Below the pieces are notes generated by a model. The model had not been told where the DNA came from and ran no database searches. It worked only from the letters and a program-made list of their open reading frames with translations. Positions 1 to 4,721 of a DNA stretch of 10,215 nucleotides are shown here, piece by piece. Position 1 is the first letter of the stretch. Each line of letters opens with the position of its first letter. Source of the DNA: Candidatus Nanohaloarchaea archaeon. GTDB lineage: Archaea; EX4484-52; GLR71. A program made the position numbers and the translations under genes. The stretch lies in assembly GCA_030636615.1 (NCBI GenBank), contig DAOVWP010000015.1, positions 1 through 10,215 on the forward strand. Direction: 5' to 3'.

Positions 1-256
1 GAATAAACCCATCCTTACAATCATCCTGAGTTATCCGCTCTTCAATCAACTTAAGCATCAACTCATCAGAAACAAGTTCACCGCTGCTCATCACACGACC
101 GATCTCACGACCTAGAGTTGTATCCTTTTTGACCTCAGCCCTAAGTAGATCACCAGTAGATATATGAGGTATCTTAAGAACTTCAGTCAATACCTGCGCA
201 TAAGTGCCTTTTCCGACTCCGGGCGAACCAAGAAAAAGCAGTTTCAACTTAATCAT
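1..256 (-). CDS. adk: Adenylate kinase, N-terminal part (runs off left edge)
   Basis: Adenylate kinase interconverts ATP + AMP and 2 ADP in the cytoplasm. About 85 residues are visible. Near the N-terminus is the P-loop GSPGVGKGT, followed by the AMP-binding stretch STGDLLR and the segment GREIGRVMSSGELVSDEL that normally follows it in the bacterial-type Adk family. The LID and C-terminus lie outside the window (the family is usually about 185-220 residues). The ATG at 254-256 overlaps the end of ndk by 8 bases. The strong AGGAGG at 258-263 sits only 1 base from this ATG, so translation may instead begin at the in-frame TTG at 245-247 (10-base spacing), giving MKLLFLGSPG, a very typical Adk start. 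Last visible gene of the ribosomal operon. Identity is secure; the start is not. Confidence 0.93.
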   Translation of the reverse strand, partial: MIKLKLLFLGSPGVGKGTYAQVLTEVLKIPHISTGDLLRAEVKKDTTLGREIGRVMSSGELVSDELMLKLIEERITQDDCKDGFI

Positions 257-818
257 GCCTCCTGAAATGAACGACCTCATCAGGCTTGTTCCACTCGATC
301 AGCTCATCTTTCTTGAACCACAGATCAATCTCTTTCTTTGCGGTCTCTACAGAATCTGATGCATGGACCAGATTAATTAACGGTCTATCTGAAGCATTGG
401 CAAGAACATAAGTATCCTGCGAATAATCCCCCCTTATTGTTCCGGGCGCAGAATTCTCAGGCGACTGCTCACCGACCATTTTGCGGACGAGATTTATCGT
501 ATTATGACCTTCAAGCACCATTGCAACAATCGGGTATGTTGTAAGATCCCTTGCAAGACTATCGCAGATTCTTTGACCATGAGCCATAGGATCTTCTTTG
601 CTGGAATCAAGATCCTGGTTCTTGATAAGTTTTTTGCCGACAACCATTAACCACTCATCATCTTTTTTATAATGAATGTTAGCGATCTCAAGCGAAGACC
701 TTATCATTTTCATTGCTATAATCTTAAGCCCAACTTTTTCAAACCGGGATATTATCTCTCCGATAACTCCTCTGGCAGAAACATCAGGCTTTAAGATAAT
801 TAGACTTTTCTCCATCAT
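249..818 (-). CDS. ndk: Nucleoside diphosphate kinase (long form)
   Basis: Transfers the terminal phosphate between nucleoside di- and triphosphates through a phosphohistidine. At 189 residues it is longer than the usual 140-155. Family motifs are clear: LIILKPD near residue 10, the GTIRGDYS nucleotide-binding loop at about 126-133, and the active-site NLVHASDS with His152. The extra length lies mainly at about residues 51-92, between the HY motif and PIVAMVLEG, plus about ten residues between GTIRGD and the catalytic His. I chose the ATG at 816-818 because GTGAT (823-827) lies 4 bases upstream; a GTG at 825-827 would add three residues, and the next ATG (813-815) would remove one. It lies between eL24 and adk, 15 bases after the former, and overlaps adk by 8 bases. 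Confidence 0.95.
   Translation of the reverse strand: MMEKSLIILKPDVSARGVIGEIISRFEKVGLKIIAMKMIRSSLEIANIHYKKDDEWLMVVGKKLIKNQDLDSSKEDPMAHGQRICDSLARDLTTYPIVAMVLEGHNTINLVRKMVGEQSPENSAPGTIRGDYSQDTYVLANASDRPLINLVHASDSVETAKKEIDLWFKKDELIEWNKPDEVVHFRRHD
258..263 (-). promoter_or_regulatory. Strong Shine-Dalgarno AGGAGG before adk
   Basis: A perfect AGGAGG lies inside the last codons of ndk. It is 1 base from the adk ATG, too close for ordinary initiation, but 10 bases from an in-frame TTG at 245-247. It therefore puts the annotated ATG in question. It could be partly accidental, because it encodes the Arg-Arg near the NDK C-terminus. Confidence 0.5.
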
Positions 819-822
819 TTCT

Positions 823-827
823 ATCAC
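823..827 (-). promoter_or_regulatory. Ribosome binding site GTGAT for ndk
   Basis: GTGAT can pair with the conserved ATCACCTCC end of archaeal 16S rRNA. It stands 4 bases before the ATG at 816-818, which decides that start over the GTG that this motif itself contains. Confidence 0.6.
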
Positions 828-833
828 ATTAGA

Positions 834-1043
834 TTACTTAGACTTAGGAGAGGAAGCAACCCTTAATCTTTGTTCCTTATCCTTTCGATATGTCTCTGTC
901 CAGCGAACATTCCTTGGCTTTCTGACAGCCATATTCTTCTCGCATTTTCTGGAGCACAGAAAATGTTGATCACCGTTTTTCTGAATAAGCAGTAAACCTA
1001 CTGATTCATCAAAGATTTTTCCGCAGAATATACATTTAGGCAT
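834..1043 (-). CDS. rpl24e: Large-subunit ribosomal protein eL24 (L24e)
   Basis: A 69-residue zinc-ribbon protein of the archaeal/eukaryotic large ribosomal subunit. The zinc ligands are visible as CIFCG at the N-terminus and CSRKC at about residues 30-34. The motif RNVRWTETYRK follows, matching the conserved V-x-W-T-x-x-[YF] region of L24e. The tail is short, basic and Ser/Lys-rich. The ATG at 1041-1043 is chosen over the TTG one codon upstream because GGTGAT (1049-1054) stands 5 bases before it. Position between eS28 and ndk is the conserved archaeal order. Confidence 0.95.
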   Translation of the reverse strand: MPKCIFCGKIFDESVGLLLIQKNGDQHFLCSRKCEKNMAVRKPRNVRWTETYRKDKEQRLRVASSPKSK

Positions 1044-1048
1044 CAATA

Positions 1049-1054
1049 ATCACC
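1049..1054 (-). promoter_or_regulatory. Ribosome binding site GGTGAT for eL24
   Basis: GGTGAT stands 5 bases before the ATG at 1041-1043 and favours it over the TTG one codon upstream. It overlaps the region just after the eS28 stop. Confidence 0.65.
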
Positions 1055-1258
1055 TTAATCAATCTCACCGGCAGCTTCCATATCATGCTGCGTTATCATT
1101 ATTATGTCTCCAACCCTAACAGGTCCAAGAACATTCCTTACAACAACCTTGTTTTTCACATCATTGCTCTTTATCTTCGCCCTGACACGATAAATCCCTT
1201 TTGTACCTGACTGTTCGATTATTACAACCACTTCAGCAGGCATAGCTTTCATTACCAC
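1055..1258 (-). CDS. rps28e: Small-subunit ribosomal protein eS28 (S28e)
   Basis: A 67-residue OB-fold protein of the small ribosomal subunit near the mRNA exit. The hallmark of the family, RNVLGPVRVGDI, lies at about residues 41-52, and the start region PAEVVVIIEQSGTKG matches the first strands of archaeal S28e. The C-terminus EAAGEID is a variant of the usual EREAREI end. The GTG at 1256-1258 is preferred because GGTGAG (1264-1269) lies 5 bases upstream; an ATG at 1250-1252 would be 11 bases away and lose two residues. It is 11 bases after eL8 and 11 bases before eL24. Confidence 0.93.
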   Translation of the reverse strand: MVMKAMPAEVVVIIEQSGTKGIYRVRAKIKSNDVKNKVVVRNVLGPVRVGDIIMITQHDMEAAGEID

Positions 1259-1263
1259 AAGAT

Positions 1264-1269
1264 CTCACC
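1264..1269 (-). promoter_or_regulatory. Ribosome binding site GGTGAG for eS28
   Basis: GGTGAG directly follows the eL8 stop codon and stands 5 bases before the GTG at 1256-1258. This supports a GTG start for eS28 rather than the ATG two codons later. Confidence 0.55.
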
Positions 1270-1644
1270 TTATTTGTTAAGCGTATTGACTTTTGATACA
1301 ATGCTGGCGATATCCTTTTCAGCCTTTCCTTCTTCAACCACGGCAACTGCTCCGCAGGATACAGATATACCAATTGCTGCGCCAAGTTCCTGTTTTGTTG
1401 GAACAAATGCAATAGCAACCTTTTTCTCTTTTGCAAGAAGCGGGAGATGCATTACAATCTCTTCCGGCTCAATATCTTCAGAAATAACAACAAGCTTTGT
1501 AATATTTCTCTCAAGAGCTTTAGTCACTTCATTTACTCCTTTCCGGATCTTTCCGGACTTTGATACAACTTCAAGTGTGTTGTATACCTCGTCAGCTAAA
1601 TCTTTAGGCATTTCAAATGTTACGTATTTTTTTGTCATTCTCAT
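1270..1644 (-). CDS. rpl7ae: Ribosomal protein eL8 / L7Ae, kink-turn binding protein
   Basis: L7Ae binds kink-turns in 23S rRNA and, in archaea, also in box C/D and H/ACA guide RNAs and RNase P RNA. The 124-residue product is of normal length. Visible signatures are the RNA-contacting stretch GVNEVTKALERN (about residues 36-47), LVVISEDIEPEEIVMHLP, and the C-terminal VPTKQELGAAIG followed by AVAVVE. It is the first gene of the operon eL8-eS28-eL24-ndk-adk. The start ATG at 1642-1644 has only a weak GTGA 8 bases upstream; a second in-frame ATG at 1636-1638 is also possible. A tandem repeat and AT-rich promoter-like DNA lie upstream. Confidence 0.96.
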   Translation of the reverse strand: MRMTKKYVTFEMPKDLADEVYNTLEVVSKSGKIRKGVNEVTKALERNITKLVVISEDIEPEEIVMHLPLLAKEKKVAIAFVPTKQELGAAIGISVSCGAVAVVEEGKAEKDIASIVSKVNTLNK

Positions 1645-1683
1645 CAATCCTTCACTAAATTATAACTGATTCATTAGTCAGCT

Positions 1684-1706
1684 AAACATATTTGATAAAC
1701 ATATTT
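1684..1706. repeat. Tandem direct repeat AAACATATTT with 3-base spacer
   Basis: AAACATATTT occurs at 1684-1693 and again at 1697-1706, separated by GAT, so the period is 13 bases. It lies 40-62 bases upstream of the eL8 start and 65-87 bases upstream of the plus-strand gene at 1771, inside the divergent promoter region. On the minus strand each copy reads AAATATGTTT, so both a regulator-binding site and a duplicated TATA-like element are possible. The repeat is seen directly; the role is inference. Confidence 0.6.
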
Positions 1707-1709
1707 AAG
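1687..1709 (-). promoter_or_regulatory. Probable promoter of the eL8 operon
   Basis: On the minus strand the sequence contains CTTAAATATG and AAATATG, AT-rich TATA-like elements in the tandem repeat. The inner copy would place transcription start about 20 bases before the eL8 ATG, and the outer about 33 bases. No single element stands out as a strong TATA box. Confidence 0.35.
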
Positions 1710-1726
1710 ATAAGTTATTGGAATAA

Positions 1727-1736
1727 TTTTATAAAA
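1727..1736 (+). promoter_or_regulatory. TATA-like box TTTTATAAAA upstream of the 1771 gene
   Basis: A perfect palindromic TTTTATAAAA is centred about 39 bases before the ATG at 1771. With the usual archaeal spacing of about 26 bases this gives a leader of about a dozen bases without a Shine-Dalgarno motif. Because the box is palindromic it could also serve the minus-strand eL8 operon, though with a leader of about 60 bases. Confidence 0.45.
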
Positions 1737-1770
1737 GTATTTATCAGGATTACAACATCATATATTCTAT

Positions 1771-2115
1771 ATGGACTATATCTTAGACCTAACTGACGCA
1801 TGGTTAGACCAAAACAGAAATCTGCATTTCGGTAAAAAAATCACATCTGACACAAGATACGGCGGTAAAATCATAACGCGCCCATTCTCAATCTCATCCA
1901 AAGCTATAATCTATTTCAACAACCTAAACTGGCTTGAACAATATCTTGGTTTAAATGTGCCGGGAAAAATTTATGATATAAACATCAGAAAAAAACCATC
2001 AGGCACAGTAGACCTAAAAGCACAATACGAAATATACAATGACGACGAAACTATATCCTCATTATCAAAAAAAGAATTCAATAAGATTATTGGAATGTGT
2101 AAATCTGACACTTGA
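1771..2115 (+). CDS. Small hypothetical protein, 114 residues
   Basis: I do not recognise this protein. It begins MDYILDLTDAWLDQNRN and is mixed-charge and soluble in character, with no signal peptide, membrane span or cysteine-pair motif (one Cys near the C-terminus). Aromatic and beta-prone segments alternate: RYGGKIITRPFSISSKAIIYF, split here only as a description of residues 30-50, then a Trp-Leu-Glu stretch, GKIYDINIRKKPSGTVDLKAQYEIY and a short Ser/Lys-rich helical end. It has its own TATA-like box and no obvious ribosome-binding site. It stands alone on this strand and converges on another unrecognised gene with 14 bases between stops. Codon use looks ordinary for the window, so it is probably real. 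Confidence 0.7.
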   Translation: MDYILDLTDAWLDQNRNLHFGKKITSDTRYGGKIITRPFSISSKAIIYFNNLNWLEQYLGLNVPGKIYDINIRKKPSGTVDLKAQYEIYNDDETISSLSKKEFNKIIGMCKSDT

Positions 2116-2129
2116 AAAACTCTCAGACC

Positions 2130-2432
2130 TCAAACCTTGATGGTAGAATTGACCTGCACAACCTTCTCTTCCATATTTTCCAGTCGGTTTATTGTCTCTT
2201 TCAGAAGTTCCCCACCGGTCTCTTTGTTATCCTTGAAATTCCTGATAATAGATTTAAGCGCATCAGACTCATGTTTAAGAGAAGCGAGACATGATTTAAT
2301 CTCATTATATTTCCCAAGACTGATAAACATAGGCCTTACCGGCCCTCTTATACCACCTTGCTTCTGGGCGCCGGCTATACCTGATCGGACCTTGACCGAA
2401 ATTGGTCTTTGATTCATAGATATACCAGCCAT
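2130..2432 (-). CDS. Small hypothetical protein with C-terminal coiled coil, 100 residues
   Basis: I do not recognise a family. The first about 35 residues are basic and rich in Gly, Arg and Pro (KVRSGIAGAQKQGGIRGPVRP) and probably extended. From about residue 40 onward the sequence is helical and charged, and LLKETINRLENMEEKVVQV has heptad-like spacing, suggesting a coiled coil and self-association or partner binding. A basic Gly/Arg arm before a coiled coil would suit a nucleic-acid or ribosome-associated protein, but this is a guess. The start at 2430-2432 is supported by a TATA box 24-29 bases upstream, which fits a leaderless mRNA. An internal ATG at 2415-2417 is an alternative. Confidence 0.72.
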   Translation of the reverse strand: MAGISMNQRPISVKVRSGIAGAQKQGGIRGPVRPMFISLGKYNEIKSCLASLKHESDALKSIIRNFKDNKETGGELLKETINRLENMEEKVVQVNSTIKV

Positions 2433-2455
2433 AAAAATTCGCCATAAAAATTTAC

Positions 2456-2461
2456 TATAAA
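2456..2461 (-). promoter_or_regulatory. TATA box giving a likely leaderless mRNA for the 2130-2432 gene
   Basis: On the minus strand TATATTTATAG places TTTATA 24-29 bases before the A of the ATG at 2430-2432. Archaeal transcription starts about 25 bases after the TATA box, so the transcript should begin at or next to the start codon. No Shine-Dalgarno motif is present, which agrees. Confidence 0.55.
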
Positions 2462-2605
2462 TATAGTGCTCAGGAATAGTTTAAATAGTTTATTCAAAAT
2501 CCGGAACTAAAAATAACGCATTAATAACATATTAAATAGAATCATAGCTGTCATAGTTGCCATAATATTCCTAGCGCTCCTATCGGCCCTTCACAATACA
2601 TTGAC

Positions 2606-2613
2606 TTATAAAA
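2606..2613 (+). promoter_or_regulatory. Second TATA-like box upstream of the RPA gene
   Basis: TTATAAAA followed by G lies about 67 bases before the RPA start and would give a leader of roughly 40 bases. It is an alternative to, or a partner of, the nearer box at 2632-2639. Confidence 0.3.
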
Positions 2614-2631
2614 GCATAAACCTCAACGCAA

Positions 2632-2639
2632 TATAAATA
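2632..2639 (+). promoter_or_regulatory. TATA box of the RPA-radA operon
   Basis: TATAAATA is centred about 41 bases before the ATG at 2677, predicting transcription start near 2661 and a leader of about 16 bases. Only a weak GTG-type element occurs in that leader. Confidence 0.5.
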
Positions 2640-2676
2640 AAAAAACTCAACAACAATAAAGAAAGTGTAGATTAAC

Positions 2677-3690
2677 ATGAGCGCAAAAGATTGCAACGAA
2701 AAAGACATAATAGAAAAGATAATATCCAAATCCAACCTTACAGAAAAAGAGATAGAGAAAAAAATCAAAGAAAAGATATCTGAATTCTCCGGCCTTGTAT
2801 CAAGAACCGGCGCAATCTATATAGTCGGAAAGGAATTCGGCCTTAATCTGATAAAGACAAACAACACAGAACTCAAGATCAAAAGCATTGTCCCGGATAT
2901 GACAAATGTAAATTTCAAAGCAAAACTCCTCTCAAAATCTGACATAAGAACTTTCAGAAGAAACAACAAAGAAGGAAAAGTGCAAAATATCATATTATCT
3001 GATGAAACAGGAACAATCAGGATGTCGCTATGGAACGACGAGATTGAAAAGATAAAAGATCTGGATATTGGAGAACATTATGAACTTCGCAACTGTTACA
3101 CAAGAAAAAACACATACAACGACCCTGAAATAAGGCTGGGCAGAAAAGGACTGATCAAAAGATTAGACTCTGTCGACTTTGAAGCAATCGAACAGGCCAC
3201 TCCAATAAAACAACAAAACGGCAAGACCAAACAGAACTTCAAAGACCTAAAAGAAGGTGATTATATTGAAACAAAAGCAACACTTACAAGAATGCTCAGC
3301 AAAGACATCATATTCTATTTCTGTCCGGAATGCAAAAAAAGGCTGGACGACAACAATAGATGCAGCACGCATGGAAAAATAAAAAAAGATATCCTTCTTG
3401 TCCTGAACGGTGTACTTGAAGACAACTATGAAGAGATCCACACAGTATTTTTCAGGGAAAATGTAGAGCGCCTGACAGGAATGGACTGCAAAACAATAGA
3501 AAAGACTGTATCTGATAACAACGTAACCACAATAACAGAAAACACAGACATACTCGGCAACGAATATATAATAAAAGGAATAATAAAGCCAAACAACTTC
3601 ACAAAAAAACTGGAGTTGCACACCACAGAGGTAAACAAACTTAATACTATAGATGAGATCAAGACAACATTAGAAAGAATTGAAGCGTGA
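2677..3690 (+). CDS. rpa: RPA-like single-strand DNA-binding protein with OB folds and zinc motif
   Basis: This 337-residue protein matches the archaeal replication factor A type. It should bind single-stranded DNA in replication, recombination and repair. A charged helical N-terminus (residues 1-60) precedes a first OB fold at about 66-165, recognisable from VNFKAKLLSKSDIRTF, the strand pair VQNIILSDETGTIRMSLWND and GEHYELRNCYT. A second OB-like region spans about 188-325 and contains a zinc motif: Cys216 and Cys219 in FCPEC, Cys229 and His232 in CSTH. The start ATG gives MSAKD. RadA begins 5 bases after the stop, so the two are surely co-transcribed. Other archaeal ssDNA-binding architectures vary in OB number, so the exact subfamily is uncertain. 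Confidence 0.88.
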   Translation: MSAKDCNEKDIIEKIISKSNLTEKEIEKKIKEKISEFSGLVSRTGAIYIVGKEFGLNLIKTNNTELKIKSIVPDMTNVNFKAKLLSKSDIRTFRRNNKEGKVQNIILSDETGTIRMSLWNDEIEKIKDLDIGEHYELRNCYTRKNTYNDPEIRLGRKGLIKRLDSVDFEAIEQATPIKQQNGKTKQNFKDLKEGDYIETKATLTRMLSKDIIFYFCPECKKRLDDNNRCSTHGKIKKDILLVLNGVLEDNYEEIHTVFFRENVERLTGMDCKTIEKTVSDNNVTTITENTDILGNEYIIKGIIKPNNFTKKLELHTTEVNKLNTIDEIKTTLERIEA

Positions 3691-3691
3691 T
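3687..3691 (+). promoter_or_regulatory. Ribosome binding site GTGAT for radA
   Basis: GTGAT overlaps the stop codon of the RPA gene and lies 4 bases before the ATG at 3696-3698. This favours that start over the GTG at 3687 and the ATG at 3690, which lie inside or at the motif. The spacing equals that seen for ndk. Confidence 0.6.
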
Positions 3692-3695
3692 GACT

Positions 3696-4721
3696 ATGAG
3701 TGCTAAAAAAGAAGAAAAAGATGAAGAAATGATAATAGATACCCTTGACATAATTTCAGATACAAAAAAAGAAAAGAAAATAGATGAAGATGATCTTGCA
3801 GACCTCCCTGCATGCGGAGCAAAGACAGTAGATAAACTGAAAGATTGTGGTTATACCAGCTACATGGCGCTTGCAACAGCAGACCCAAAAACTGTCGCAG
3901 AAGTTGCGGAAATTGGAGAAGCGACAGCAAGAAAAATAATCCAGGGCGCAAGAAACCGTATAGATATGGGTTTTGAAACAGGTCTGGATGCTTTAAAAAG
4001 AAGAAAAGAAGTAAACAAACTCACTACAGGCAGTAAAACCTTCGACGATCTTATGGGTGGCGGATTTGAGACAAGCGCAATTACAGAATGTTACGGCGCA
4101 TACGGCTCAGCAAAGACGCAGATAGCCCACCAGCTTGCAGTAAATGTCCAACTGCCGAAATCAAAAGGCGGACTTGAAGGAAATGTCCTGTTCATAGACA
4201 CGGAAAACACATTCAGACCGGAAAGGATCATAGAAATGGCAGAAGCAAAAGAACTTGACACCAATGATGTCCTCAAAAGAATCTTTGTCGCAAGAGCATA
4301 CAACTCAGACCACCAGCTTCTTCTTGTTGAAAAGGCAAAAGAGATTATAGAAGAAAAAAACATAAAGTTAATAATTGTCGACTCAATGATGGCTCATTTC
4401 AGATCAGAATATATTGGCAGAGGCACTCTTGCAGACAGACAGCAGAAACTCAACAAACACCTGCATGAGCTCCAGAAACTTGGCGACACTTTCAAGATAT
4501 GCATATATATTACAAACCAGGTTATGGCAAAACCGAATGTCCTGTTCGGAGATCCGACAGAAGCAATTGGTGGACACATAATCGGACACACATCCACTTT
4601 TCGGATATACCTTAAAAGAAGCAAAAAAGACCTTAGAATTGTAAAACTGGTAGACAGCCCGAACCTGCCGGACGGCCAGACAATTGTTAGGGTTACAAGG
4701 GATGGTATAGTCGATGAATAA
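3696..4721 (+). CDS. radA: DNA repair and recombination protein RadA
   Basis: RadA is the archaeal RecA/Rad51 recombinase, forming ATP-dependent filaments on single-stranded DNA and driving strand exchange. The 341-residue product has a charged N-terminal extension (1-33), a helix-hairpin-helix domain at about 34-90 (LADLPACGAKTVDKL, IGEATARKIIQGAR), the linker GFETGLD, and the ATPase core. Walker A at 134-141 reads GAYGSAKT, with Ala139 where the family has Gly; the lysine and threonine are kept. Walker B is LIIVDS (225-230). Other core motifs are intact: FIDTENTFRPERI, the Arg-Gln-Gln-Lys-Leu-Asn-Lys-His-Leu segment at 248-256, TNQVMAKP and GGHIIGH. The start is set by GTGAT 4 bases upstream. 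Second gene of the operon with RPA. Its stop codon directly abuts that of convergent asnB. Confidence 0.96.
   Translation: MSAKKEEKDEEMIIDTLDIISDTKKEKKIDEDDLADLPACGAKTVDKLKDCGYTSYMALATADPKTVAEVAEIGEATARKIIQGARNRIDMGFETGLDALKRRKEVNKLTTGSKTFDDLMGGGFETSAITECYGAYGSAKTQIAHQLAVNVQLPKSKGGLEGNVLFIDTENTFRPERIIEMAEAKELDTNDVLKRIFVARAYNSDHQLLLVEKAKEIIEEKNIKLIIVDSMMAHFRSEYIGRGTLADRQQKLNKHLHELQKLGDTFKICIYITNQVMAKPNVLFGDPTEAIGGHIIGHTSTFRIYLKRSKKDLRIVKLVDSPNLPDGQTIVRVTRDGIVDE

Noticed and set aside
676..969. Plus-strand open frame of 97 codons opposite ndk and eL24
   Set aside because: It is antisense to two well-identified genes and its product resembles no family; the openness follows from the codon use of the opposite strand.
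1274..1669. Plus-strand open frame of 131 codons opposite eL8
   Set aside because: It is antisense to a clear L7Ae gene, and its Ser/Thr/Phe-rich product is what complementing Lys/Glu/Gly codons yields.
1727..1736. The TTTTATAAAA palindrome as an operator or terminator hairpin
   Set aside because: It is too short and AT-only for a stable hairpin and is better explained as a TATA box.
2517..2636. A plus-strand frame encoding a hydrophobic peptide (IAVIVAIIFLALLSAL) just upstream of the RPA gene
   Set aside because: There is no ATG, GTG or TTG before the hydrophobic part, the frame is only about 39 codons, and its end overlaps the TATA box of the RPA gene. It could be a gene remnant, but nothing shows it is translated.
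3247..3951. Minus-strand open frames opposite the RPA gene and the start of radA
   Set aside because: They are antisense to genes with recognised motifs, are unusually rich in Phe, Cys, Tyr or Leu, and show no start signals.
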